Of a DNA stretch of 23,772 bases, positions 7,448 to 16,030 are shown piece by piece. Each line of letters begins with the position of its first letter. Within the stretch, counting starts at the first letter, position 1. The position numbers were made by a program, and so were the translations under genes. The notes beneath the pieces were generated by a model that saw nothing but the letters and a program-made list of their open reading frames with translations, was not told the DNA's origin and ran no database searches. This DNA is from Bacteroidaceae bacterium (GTDB taxonomy: Bacteria > Bacteroidota > Bacteroidia > Bacteroidales > Bacteroidaceae), in NCBI GenBank assembly GCA_900769465.1, contig CAAGGT010000328.1, positions 1 through 23,772 on the forward strand, given 5' to 3'.

Positions 7448-7619
7448 ACGAGCGAAATAATATCAAGCTTGCTTGAATATTTCACAGCGAGTGCAGAAAA
7501 TATTCGCGATTTATCGCAAATATCACAAAAACGAGCGAAATAATATCAAGCTTGCTTCAGTATTTTTCAAAGCGAGTGCAGAAAATATTCGCGATTTATC
7601 GCAAATATAGTAGTTCAAA
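7448..7619. repeat. Two tandem ~83-89-bp AT-rich repeats with hairpins
   Basis: Copy 1 is 7448-7530 (83 bp) and copy 2 is 7531-7619 (89 bp). They share an identical 27-bp head beginning ACGAGCGAAATAATATC and an identical 37-bp tail beginning GCGAGTGCAGAAAATATTC, with a variable centre. Each copy holds two hairpins: CAAGC-TT-GCTTG (7464-7475 in copy 1) and GCGAT-TT-ATCGC (7506-7517), both flanked by further pairing of AATAT/ATATT. A fragment of the tail (GCAAATATAGTTCAA) also precedes copy 1. The repeated motif CGAGYG occurs at 7449, 7488, 7532 and 7573. Confidence 0.75.
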
Positions 7620-7722
7620 ACGAGCGAAAATTCAATAAACGAGTGAGGGAAAATTTATTTTCACTCGCAACGAGCGCAGCAGAATTTCGTATAATCAAAA
7701 ATATCAAGTTTAACTTGATTAT
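7620..7722. repeat. Degenerate third repeat copy with diverged hairpins
   Basis: The segment opens with the repeat head ACGAGCGAAA and then diverges. It carries CGAGTG (7640-7645) pairing with CACTCG (7662-7667) around AAAAT/ATTTT, another CGAGCG at 7671, and a perfect 8-bp stem ATCAAGTT-T-AACTTGAT (7703-7719). The last hairpin resembles the ATATCAAGC hairpin of copies 1 and 2 but with both arms changed, so pairing is kept. Confidence 0.45.
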
Positions 7723-7744
7723 TTGAAGTCCACAACAGAAAACC

Positions 7745-7775
7745 TTTCAAAATAGGTATTTTTTCACTAATTTTG
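7745..7775 (+). promoter_or_regulatory. Promoter of the RND efflux operon
   Basis: The -7 box TAATTTTG (7768-7775) matches TAnnTTTG exactly, and TTTC (7745-7748) lies 19 nt upstream as a near -33 TTTG. The TSS would be near 7782, giving a leader of about 120 nt before the ATG at 7904. No operator palindrome or regulator gene was seen beside it. Confidence 0.55.
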
Positions 7776-7903
7776 CCGTAATTTATAAAACACACAGGTG
7801 CCTGGGCGATTATTTGTATACCAATGCGTTAAAGGCCCATTCACAATTAAACCTTTTTTACACCCAACAAGTCTAATACACTATCAAACAATACCGGAAA
7901 ACA

Positions 7904-8980
7904 ATGAACAAATATCTTAAATGGGGATTTGTGGCAGCCATTGCCGTTGGAGCATCGGTTTTCGGCTACTACCAGCTGATTCCAAAACAGAACAAGGAAC
8001 TTGCAACTGTAGACAAAGCACCTAACAAAAACAGCAAGAAGGTACTCAACGTCACAGCAAAGATACTGAAACCACACCTGTTGACCGACGAGATACTTAC
8101 CGTCGGCCGTCTGGTACCCGATGAGGAGGTGCAGCTCACCTTTGAGACATCGGGAAAAATCACAGACATCCATTTCAAGGAGGGCACATTTGTCGAGAAA
8201 GGCACCCTGCTTGCAAAGGTGAACGATTCACAGTTGCAGGCACAGTTGGCACGCCTCGAGGCGCAGGTGCCGCTTGCCCAGGAACGTGTATACCGCCAGA
8301 GCGCACTCCTGCAGCGCGACGCCGTGAGCAAGGAGGCGCTTGAGATTGTAAACACAGAACTGGCAACACTCAATGCAGACATTGAGCAGGTAAAGGCGCA
8401 CATAAGGATGACAGAGCTGCGGGCGCCATTCGATGGCATAATCGGTTTGCGCCAGGTGAGTGTCGGTGCATACGCATCACCCTCGACCATCGTCGCCACA
8501 CTGACATCAATAACCCCCATAAAGATTGAGTTCTCCGTGTCGGAGCGCTATGCAAGAGATGTCAAGAAAGGAACAAACCTCACATTCAATGTCGATGGCC
8601 ACACCACACCTTTCAAGGCCCAGGTATACGCGACAGAGTCAAGCCTCGACCCCGAGACACACAACCTCACCGTACGCGCCATCTACGACAACAGCGACCA
8701 GATGCTCATGCCCGGACAGTACACCGGCATTAGACTCAAGCAGAAGGAGATTTCCAACGCCATCTCAGTTCCGGCCGAGGCAATCGTCCCCGAAATGGGC
8801 AAGAACAAGGTATTCGTCTACCGCAACGGACAGGCAGAACCTGTTGACGTAACAACCGGTCTGCGCACCGATGCCGAGGTGCAGATAATCGAAGGATTGC
8901 ACAGTGGTGACACCATTCTCACATCGGGAACTCTGCAGTTGCGCAAAGGTTCGGCAGTAAAGATTGACAGATTCGAATAA
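7904..8980 (+). CDS. RND efflux membrane fusion protein (AcrA/HlyD type)
   Basis: This 358-residue periplasmic adaptor links the RND permease to the outer membrane channel. An N-terminal membrane segment (about residues 8-24) anchors it; no lipobox Cys is present, unlike E. coli AcrA. The two lipoyl half-motifs are SGKITDIHFKEGTFVEKG (83-100) and ELRAPFDGIIGLRQVSVG (171-188), joined by an alpha-hairpin (about 112-168). A beta-barrel domain (about 205-275) and the membrane-proximal domain (ISVPAEAIVPEMGKNKVFVY) follow. Length is typical of short Bacteroidetes adaptors. It is the first gene of the operon, 21 nt before the permease. Substrate specificity cannot be inferred. Confidence 0.93.
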   Translation: MNKYLKWGFVAAIAVGASVFGYYQLIPKQNKELATVDKAPNKNSKKVLNVTAKILKPHLLTDEILTVGRLVPDEEVQLTFETSGKITDIHFKEGTFVEKGTLLAKVNDSQLQAQLARLEAQVPLAQERVYRQSALLQRDAVSKEALEIVNTELATLNADIEQVKAHIRMTELRAPFDGIIGLRQVSVGAYASPSTIVATLTSITPIKIEFSVSERYARDVKKGTNLTFNVDGHTTPFKAQVYATESSLDPETHNLTVRAIYDNSDQMLMPGQYTGIRLKQKEISNAISVPAEAIVPEMGKNKVFVYRNGQAEPVDVTTGLRTDAEVQIIEGLHSGDTILTSGTLQLRKGSAVKIDRFE

Positions 8981-9001
8981 CGCACGCCAAAAGAGATACA
9001 T

Positions 9002-12000
9002 ATGAACATATCCGAATTGAGTATCCGTCGCCCTGTTCTTGCCACGGTACTCACCATAATAATCATAATTTTCGGTATCATCGGCTACAACACCCTTGGT
9101 GTGCGCGAATACCCGTCGGTGGACAACCCCATCATTTCGGTTTCGTGCAGCTATGCCGGTGCCAATGCCGAAGTGATAGAGAGCCAGATTACCGAGCCGC
9201 TCGAGCAGAACATCAACGGTATTCCCGGCATACGTTCCATCTCCAGTGTGAGCCAGCAGGGACAGTGCCGCATAACAGTGGAGTTCGAGCTGTCGGTGGA
9301 CCTTGAGACCGCCGCCAACGACGTGCGCGACAAGGTGTCACGCGCACAGCGCTACCTGCCACGCGACTGCGACCCGCCCACCGTATCAAAGGCCGATGCC
9401 GATGCCACTCCAATCCTGATGATTGCGATACAGAGCGGCAACCGCTCTTTGCTTGAACTCAGCGAGATAGCCGACCTCACCGTCAAGGAACAGCTACAGA
9501 CAATCCCCGATGTCAGCAGCGTACAGATTTGGGGCGAGAAGCGCTACTCAATGAGAATATGGCTCGACCCCACAAAGCTTGCAGCCCACGGCCTCACACC
9601 TGTAGACGTAAAGAACGCCATAACACAGGAGAATGTCGAGCTGCCCTCGGGAAGCATCGAAGGCAACACCGTTGAACTTACATTACGCACTATGGGACAG
9701 ATGCACACTGCCGACGAGTTCAACAACATAATACTGAAGAAAATCGGCGGCAACATCATCCGCATAAGCGATGTGGGCCGTGCCGAACTTGGCCCTGCCG
9801 ACCTCAAGAGCTACATGAAGATGAACGGAGTGCCCATGGTGGGTGTGGCCGTAATTCCACAGCCCGGTGCAAACCACATTGAGATTGCCGATGCCGTATA
9901 CGCCCGCATGGAACAGATGAAAAAAGACCTGCCCGATGACGTTGAATACACATACGGATTCGACAGTACAAAGTTCATCCGCGCATCAATCGACGAGGTT
10001 AAAAGTACCATATACGAGGCTTTCATACTTGTAATCATCATCATCTTCCTGTTCCTGCGCGACTGGCGCGTGACACTTGTACCCTGCATTGTCATCCCCG
10101 TATCACTCATCGGAGCCTTCTTTGTAATGTACATCGCGGGATTCTCCATAAACGTACTCACAATGCTTGCCATAGTGCTTTCGGTGGGACTTGTGGTGGA
10201 CGATGCCATTGTGATGACCGAGAACATCTACATACGCATTGAACAGGGAATGCGACCGCTAAAGGCCGGAATAGAAGGCTCAAAGGAGATTTTCTTTGCC
10301 GTTATATCAACAACCATCACCCTCATTGCAGTGTTCCTGCCCATCGTGTTCATGGAAGGCACCAGCGGCCGTCTGTTCCGCGAGTTCAGTTTTGTGGTGG
10401 CAGGCTCTGTGGTCATCTCATCATTTGCGGCACTCACATTCACCCCGATGATTGCGACCAAACTGCTCAAACGCCGCAAGGAGCAGAAGTGGCTATACCG
10501 CAAGACCGAGCCATTCTTCAACGGACTGAACGAAATCTATTACAAATCGCTCAACGCATTTCTCAAGAGACGTTGGATTGCCATACCCGTCCTGCTCGTG
10601 ATGTTTGTTCTCATAGGATACCTGTGGAACAGGATTCCGGCCGAGATGGCACCAATGGAGGACCGTTCGCAGATAACCATAAACACACGTGGCGCCGAGG
10701 GTGTCAGCTATGAATATATGCGTGACTACACCGAGGATATCACCCTTTTGGTTGATTCCATTGTACCAGATGCCACATCTGTCACATCACGTGTATCAAA
10801 CGGCGGTGGCAACATCAGAATAACCCTGAAGGATATCGACGAGCGCGACTACTCACAGATGGAGGTTGCCGAAAAGCTCACCGCCGCCATTGGCAGCAAG
10901 ACCAAAGCCAGGGCATTCGTGCAACAGCAGTCATCGTTCGGTGGCCGTCGCGGAAGCATGCCTATACAGTATGTCATCCAGGCCACCAGTGCCGAAAAGC
11001 TACAGGAGGTCCTGCCGGTATTCCTGCAGCGCGTACACGAGAACCCCACATTCAAGATGGCTGATGCCGACCTCAAGTTCAACAGCCCCGAGACACGTGT
11101 CAGCATCAACCGCGACAAGGCCGGCATGCTCGGCGCGAGCGTACGCGATGTCGCTGAGACTCTGCAGTACGGCTTGAGCGGACAGCGAATGGGATATTTC
11201 TACATGAACGGCAAGCAATACGAAATCATAGGCCAAATCAACCGCCAACAGCGCAACACCCCATCGAGTGTAAAGTCTATATACATACGTTGCGACAATG
11301 GCCAGATGATACAGCTCGACAATTTCGTAGACTTTGTGGAGTCGACAGCACCGCCAAAGCTCTACCACTACAACCGTTTCCTCTCGGCGACAATTTCTGC
11401 CGGTCTTGCCGAGGGCAAGACCATTGGCGACGGACTTGCCGAGATGGACAAGATTGCCGAGGATGTGCTTGACGACACGTTCCGCACAGCCCTCACCGGC
11501 GACTCAAAGGAGTTCCGCGAGAGTTCATCGAGCCTGATGTTCGCATTTATCCTTGCACTGGTACTCATATATCTTATCCTTGCTGCACAGTTCGAGAGTT
11601 TCAAGGACCCGCTCATCATTATGCTCACCGTGCCGCTTGCCATTGCCGGAGCGCTCATATTCATGGACAGCAGGGACATCACAATGAACGTGTTCAGCCA
11701 AATCGGTATCATCATGCTCATTGGTCTTGTTGCCAAGAACGGTATCCTCATCGTTGAGTTCGCCAACATGAAACAGCAGGCTGGCGAGAGCAAGATGGAA
11801 GCCATAAAGAACGCATCATTGCAACGTCTGCGCCCCATTCTAATGACCAGCCTCTCTACCATGCTCGGCCTCATACCGCTCATGTTCGCCAGCGGAGAGG
11901 GAGCCAACCAGCGCATTGCAATGGGTACGGCCGTTGTCGGTGGTATGTTGGTGTCAACAATACTCACAATGTATATTGTACCGGCTGTCTACAGCTACAT

Positions 12001-12043
12001 ATCAACAGAGCAAAAGAATAAACAAGAGAAGGAAAACAGATGA
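9002..12043 (+). CDS. RND multidrug efflux permease (HAE1/AcrB type)
   Basis: This 1013-residue inner membrane transporter uses proton influx to export hydrophobic compounds. It opens with MNISELSIRRPVLATVLT, the HAE1-type first membrane helix, and contains REYPSVDNP followed by the porter domain. The proton relay is intact: adjacent D400-D401 in SVGLVVDDAIVMTENIY (membrane helix 4) and K912 in GLVAKNGILIVEFANMK (helix 10). Two halves with large periplasmic loops and about 12 membrane helices are visible, and the length is slightly shorter than AcrB (1049). The stop overlaps the start of the TolC gene (ATGA at 12040-12043). A drug/bile-type substrate range is the family norm; it could equally export a siderophore or lipid product. 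Confidence 0.95.
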   Translation: MNISELSIRRPVLATVLTIIIIIFGIIGYNTLGVREYPSVDNPIISVSCSYAGANAEVIESQITEPLEQNINGIPGIRSISSVSQQGQCRITVEFELSVDLETAANDVRDKVSRAQRYLPRDCDPPTVSKADADATPILMIAIQSGNRSLLELSEIADLTVKEQLQTIPDVSSVQIWGEKRYSMRIWLDPTKLAAHGLTPVDVKNAITQENVELPSGSIEGNTVELTLRTMGQMHTADEFNNIILKKIGGNIIRISDVGRAELGPADLKSYMKMNGVPMVGVAVIPQPGANHIEIADAVYARMEQMKKDLPDDVEYTYGFDSTKFIRASIDEVKSTIYEAFILVIIIIFLFLRDWRVTLVPCIVIPVSLIGAFFVMYIAGFSINVLTMLAIVLSVGLVVDDAIVMTENIYIRIEQGMRPLKAGIEGSKEIFFAVISTTITLIAVFLPIVFMEGTSGRLFREFSFVVAGSVVISSFAALTFTPMIATKLLKRRKEQKWLYRKTEPFFNGLNEIYYKSLNAFLKRRWIAIPVLLVMFVLIGYLWNRIPAEMAPMEDRSQITINTRGAEGVSYEYMRDYTEDITLLVDSIVPDATSVTSRVSNGGGNIRITLKDIDERDYSQMEVAEKLTAAIGSKTKARAFVQQQSSFGGRRGSMPIQYVIQATSAEKLQEVLPVFLQRVHENPTFKMADADLKFNSPETRVSINRDKAGMLGASVRDVAETLQYGLSGQRMGYFYMNGKQYEIIGQINRQQRNTPSSVKSIYIRCDNGQMIQLDNFVDFVESTAPPKLYHYNRFLSATISAGLAEGKTIGDGLAEMDKIAEDVLDDTFRTALTGDSKEFRESSSSLMFAFILALVLIYLILAAQFESFKDPLIIMLTVPLAIAGALIFMDSRDITMNVFSQIGIIMLIGLVAKNGILIVEFANMKQQAGESKMEAIKNASLQRLRPILMTSLSTMLGLIPLMFASGEGANQRIAMGTAVVGGMLVSTILTMYIVPAVYSYISTEQKNKQEKENR

Positions 12044-13356
12044 AAAAGACAATATTGACCATATTTGCCCTTGCAGCCATAGCTATTGGAAGTAGCGCAC
12101 AGACATATACTTTGAGCCAATGCCTTAAAATAGGTTTGGAAAACAACTACTCCCTGCGCATAACACGCAACAAGGAAGATATCGCCCACAACAATGCCAC
12201 ACTTGCCAATGCCGGCTATCTGCCCACCATTGACCTGGGAGCAGGTTACAACGGTTCACTCAACGGCAACGATGCAAAAATGCGCTCAACGGGAGAAACC
12301 GAAAGCTCACGCAACAATTTCGACAACACCCTCAACGCAGGAATCGACCTGAACTGGACTATCTTCAACGGTTTCAAGGCAAACACCACATATAAACAGC
12401 TCAAGGAGATGGAGAGAATGGGTGAGACCGAGACACGCATTGCCATTGAGGATTTCATTGCCGGCCTTGCAGCCGAATACTACAATTTCCTGCAACAGCG
12501 CCTGCGCCTCACCAACTACTACAACGCTGTGCTGCTGTCAAAGGAGCGCCTGCGCATTGTCGAGGAGCGTTACAATATTGGTAACTTCTCACGTCTCGAC
12601 TACCAGCAGGCAAAAGTGGACTTCAATGCCGACAGCGCCCAGTACATCAAGCAGCAGGAGATTGTGATAACATCGCGCATCGCACTCAACGAGATGATGG
12701 CCATTGACCAGGTATACACCCCCATCACCACCATTGAGACGACAATAGAAATCGACAGCACGCTCGACTTCACCCACTTGTGGAACAGGACACTCGAGAA
12801 CAATGCCGAGCTGTTGCTTGCCGACCACAGCAACACAATCGCGCAGCTCGACTACAAGAAGGTCCTTTCGCGCAACTATCCATACCTGAAGCTCAATGCC
12901 GGATACGACTATAGCTTCAACAGCTACAACAAGGGCATCTATACCCACCGCAACAATTGGGGCGGAAATGCATCGGTCAGCATAGGGTTCAACATATGGG
13001 ACGGCAACAGGCGACGCGAAAAGCGCAATGCCAAAATAGCCATAGAGAACGCAAGGCTACAGCGCGACCAGCTGGAGCTCTCCCTCAAGGCCGACCTGGG
13101 AAATATGTGGCAGGCATACCGCAACAATCTGCAGCTGCTTAATCTCGAGAAACTCAACGTGATTACCGCACGCGAGAACCACGACATAGCCAAAGAGCGT
13201 TATATGCTTGGTGACCTTTCCGGTATTGAAATGCGCGAAGCACAGCAGAGCCTTCTGCAAGCCGAGGAGCGACTGCTTTCAGTCGAATACGACACCAAAA
13301 TCTGTGAGATATCGCTCCTGCTCATCAGCGGCGAAATAGAAAACTATCTTGAATAA
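12040..13356 (+). CDS. TolC-family outer membrane channel of the RND pump
   Basis: This 438-residue outer membrane factor starts at MKKTILTIFALAAIAIGSSAQ, a signal peptide cleaved near SSA-Q. The mature protein begins TYTLSQCLKIGLENNYSLR, the usual TolC opening helix, followed by NAGYLPTIDLGAGYNG and, after the pseudo-repeat, SRNYPYLKLNAGYDYSF, the two beta-strand entry points of the barrel. Long helices between them form the periplasmic tunnel. The ATG overlaps the permease stop (ATGA), so translation is probably coupled. The channel would complete a three-part export path with the fusion protein and permease. It is clearly different from the orphan tolC-like gene at 2587. Confidence 0.93.
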   Translation: MKKTILTIFALAAIAIGSSAQTYTLSQCLKIGLENNYSLRITRNKEDIAHNNATLANAGYLPTIDLGAGYNGSLNGNDAKMRSTGETESSRNNFDNTLNAGIDLNWTIFNGFKANTTYKQLKEMERMGETETRIAIEDFIAGLAAEYYNFLQQRLRLTNYYNAVLLSKERLRIVEERYNIGNFSRLDYQQAKVDFNADSAQYIKQQEIVITSRIALNEMMAIDQVYTPITTIETTIEIDSTLDFTHLWNRTLENNAELLLADHSNTIAQLDYKKVLSRNYPYLKLNAGYDYSFNSYNKGIYTHRNNWGGNASVSIGFNIWDGNRRREKRNAKIAIENARLQRDQLELSLKADLGNMWQAYRNNLQLLNLEKLNVITARENHDIAKERYMLGDLSGIEMREAQQSLLQAEERLLSVEYDTKICEISLLLISGEIENYLE

Positions 13357-13405
13357 CACCTTTGCAGACCTACATACATAAGAAAGAAATACTATTGGAT
13401 TAAAG

Positions 13406-15895
13406 ATGAAGAAAATACTGCTGACACTACTGCTCATTGCCCCCTTGAGCCTGTACGCACAGGTGACAGGAACCGTGCGGGGTATAATAATCGAAGACGA
13501 AACCGACGAGGCACTCCCCTTTGTGACCATCGCCCTCACCCCCGATGGGAACAATGCGCCCACAGCCGGATGCAGCACCGGCGAGGACGGTTCTTTCCGC
13601 CTGACCGACATAAAGGAGGGCAAATACACCATTACGGCATCGTTCGTGGGTTACCTCGATGACAGCCGCAGCATAAGCATTACTGCCGGCAAGAACAATA
13701 TAGACTTGGGCACAATACGCCTGAAGAGCGACCGCAAGCTGCTGAAAGAGGTTGTCGTGACCGAACAGCGCTCGCAGATGAGCTTTGAGATTGACAAGCG
13801 CGTATTCACCGTTGACCAGAGCATTGCCACAACAGGAGGCTCGGCAAGCGACGTGCTGGCCGACATACCATCGGTCGAGGTCGACAATGAAGGAACCGTG
13901 TCACTGCGCGGCAGCGAGAGTGTTACCGTTTGGATAAACGGCAAGGCAAGCGGACTCACATCGGACAACCAGGGCGACATCCTGCAGCAGATGCCGGCCG
14001 GTTCAATAGAAAAGATTGAGGTCATCACCAACCCGTCGGCAAAACACTCGCCCGAGGGTACAGCCGGTATCATCAACATCATACTCAAGCGCGACCGCAA
14101 GGCCGGATACTACGGCAGTGTACAGGCCGGCATGGATTCCGACCTGGGCTACAATGCCGGCGGCAATTTCAACTACAGCAGCGGCAAGCTCGATGCCTAT
14201 GTGGGACTCAACTACCGCAATATGAGGTTCAACAACGATGGAGTCACCGACACCAAATACTTCGGTTCGCAGCAATACCAGACACAGACCAGCGAAGGCA
14301 ACCACAACCCGAACAACATCTTCGGCCGCGCAGGACTCACCTGGCGCATCACCGAGAAGGATGAACTCTATGCCAATGTAATGGGTATGTTCGGTGGCGG
14401 CAAGCACAGCAATACCATTTCAGCCGTCAGCGGCCCAATGAATAGCGACGGTTCATATGCCGACCCCACACAAAGCTTCACACGCACCACCACACAGCAG
14501 GGCAAGCCCACTATGTACAATGTGGAACTGGGCTATACACACCGTTGGAGCGACAGCCATTTCATTGATTTCTCAATCGGGCACCACCAATGGCAGCAGC
14601 AGCGCAATGCCGTATACCGCCAGGAAACCAAATTCTTCGGTATTGACACCACCACGTCAAGTTCCTACCAGTTCCAGGATGGCAAGAACAGGAGCAACAG
14701 CACCGAGATAAAGCTCGACTACGAATACAAGATCAACGAGAACCACCGCATTGAGGCAGGATACAAGGGAGACATTTCGGACGACAGGAGCCCGGTGATA
14801 ACATACACCGACGAGGCGCACACCCAACTCGACAAGCTGCAGTATAACCAATTCCGCTACAAGCAGAACATACAGGCACTCTATGCAACCTACTCGGGAC
14901 GGTTGGGCAAGTTCGGCTATCAGCTCGGTCTGCGTGGAGAATACTGGAATGTAAAGACACAATCCTATGGCTATGAGCAGGAGCAGAGCGGCCAGATTCC
15001 GGGCTACACCTCGAACCACTTCTTCAAGCTCTTCCCAAGCGCCTTCATCAGCTACGAGATTGGCAAGGGACAGGAGATTCAGGTGAACTACACACGTCGC
15101 CTGCGCCGTCCCTGGGGCGGACAGCTCAACAATTTCCAGAACATCAGCGACTCGACCAACATCTCGTTCGGTAACCCCGACCTGACACCTGAATACTCGA
15201 ATGCATACGAAATCAACTACCTGAAGAACTGGGAGAACCACACCCTCTCACTCTCGGGTTACTACCGCACAACCGAAGATGTAATCGAGCGCATCAGCTA
15301 CAGCAACGGCAGCGACAGGGTCATATATACCACATTCGAGAATGTGGCAAGAACACAGTCGGCCGGTCTTGAGATTGTAGGCAAGAACAGGCTCTTCAAG
15401 ATCCTCGACCTCACCACGACCGTAAACCTTTTCTATTATAAACTTGATGCATTCAAGTACATCATAAACGGACAGGAAATCACAGGCAACGCCGACGAGA
15501 ATTTCTCATGGAACGCCCGCATGACAGCCAACGTCATGCTTCCCTGGAGCATCTCCATGCAGGTTACCGGACGTTACGATGCAAAGCGCATCGTGGCACA
15601 GGGTTACCGCGAGCCAAGCTACTCGCTGGACATCGGCCTGCGCAAGATGTTCAACCAGAACTGGAGCCTCAGCATCAACGCCAGGGACATTCTTGACTCA
15701 CGTGGCAGAAAGACCGTGACAAGCAACGACAGTTTCTACAGGTATTCAGAGAACTCGCACGGAGGCCGCCGCTTCGGTTTCACGCTCACATACAGTTTCG
15801 GCAACATGAAGGCCAAGAAACCCAACCGCAAACAGATGCAGGAGATGCAGAACAGCGGAGGATATGACGAGATGGGCGGAATGGGGGAAATGTAA
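13406..15895 (+). CDS. TonB-dependent outer membrane receptor
   Basis: This 829-residue protein has a signal peptide (MKKILLTLLLIAPLSLYAQ), then a carboxypeptidase-regulatory-like beta domain (about 22-108, ending GTIRLKSDRKL). A TonB-box-like LKEVVVTEQ (113-121) is followed by a plug domain (about 130-230, with GSASDVLADIPSVEVDNEG and VSLRGSESVTVWINGK). The rest is an outer membrane beta-barrel of the Bacteroidetes family that ends in a receptor-type barrel. The last 29 residues, after the final barrel strand (GFTLTYSFGN), carry seven methionines (KQMQEMQNSGG, EMGGMGEM). The gene follows the TolC gene after 49 nt with no visible terminator, so co-transcription with the efflux pump is likely. 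Ligand unknown; it is not SusC-like. Confidence 0.87.
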   Translation: MKKILLTLLLIAPLSLYAQVTGTVRGIIIEDETDEALPFVTIALTPDGNNAPTAGCSTGEDGSFRLTDIKEGKYTITASFVGYLDDSRSISITAGKNNIDLGTIRLKSDRKLLKEVVVTEQRSQMSFEIDKRVFTVDQSIATTGGSASDVLADIPSVEVDNEGTVSLRGSESVTVWINGKASGLTSDNQGDILQQMPAGSIEKIEVITNPSAKHSPEGTAGIINIILKRDRKAGYYGSVQAGMDSDLGYNAGGNFNYSSGKLDAYVGLNYRNMRFNNDGVTDTKYFGSQQYQTQTSEGNHNPNNIFGRAGLTWRITEKDELYANVMGMFGGGKHSNTISAVSGPMNSDGSYADPTQSFTRTTTQQGKPTMYNVELGYTHRWSDSHFIDFSIGHHQWQQQRNAVYRQETKFFGIDTTTSSSYQFQDGKNRSNSTEIKLDYEYKINENHRIEAGYKGDISDDRSPVITYTDEAHTQLDKLQYNQFRYKQNIQALYATYSGRLGKFGYQLGLRGEYWNVKTQSYGYEQEQSGQIPGYTSNHFFKLFPSAFISYEIGKGQEIQVNYTRRLRRPWGGQLNNFQNISDSTNISFGNPDLTPEYSNAYEINYLKNWENHTLSLSGYYRTTEDVIERISYSNGSDRVIYTTFENVARTQSAGLEIVGKNRLFKILDLTTTVNLFYYKLDAFKYIINGQEITGNADENFSWNARMTANVMLPWSISMQVTGRYDAKRIVAQGYREPSYSLDIGLRKMFNQNWSLSINARDILDSRGRKTVTSNDSFYRYSENSHGGRRFGFTLTYSFGNMKAKKPNRKQMQEMQNSGGYDEMGGMGEM

Positions 15896-15911
15896 TAAAC
15901 ACCCACGACAC

Positions 15912-15952
15912 AAAAGGGTAAACAGGGGAATTCTGCTGTTTACCCTTTTTTT
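15912..15952 (+). terminator. Rho-independent terminator after the receptor gene
   Basis: A 14-bp perfect stem (15912-15925 with 15936-15949) encloses a 10-nt loop (15926-15935) and is followed by a T-run to 15952. It lies 17 nt after the receptor stop and marks the end of the RND-receptor transcript. Confidence 0.85.
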
Positions 15953-16030
15953 GTGGGAAAAAATTTCCTCATTTCACAAATGTTTGCGAAATTTGGCAGC
16001 ACAGAAAAAAACTTTTAAAAAGACCATAAT

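Larger units (their letters stand above)
7386..7903. other. Gene-free region of 518 bp with promoters and repeats
   Basis: No coding gene is supported. The region holds the efp promoter, tandem AT-rich repeats with hairpins, and the promoter plus about 120-nt leader of the RND efflux operon. In the leader, TGGGC (7803-7807) can pair with GCCCA (7835-7839), but this is only 5 bp and no riboswitch class was recognised. Confidence 0.7.

Noticed and set aside
7386..7903. CRISPR array from the spaced repeats
   Set aside because: There are only two good copies, the units are contiguous and structured, and there are no uniform spacers or cas genes.
7782..7903. Riboswitch in the RND operon leader
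   Set aside because: Only a 5-bp pairing was found and no known riboswitch core was recognised.
10228..11967. Several long minus-strand open frames under the RND permease
   Set aside because: They are shadow frames of a well-conserved membrane protein, with low-complexity Ser/Met/Arg-rich translations.
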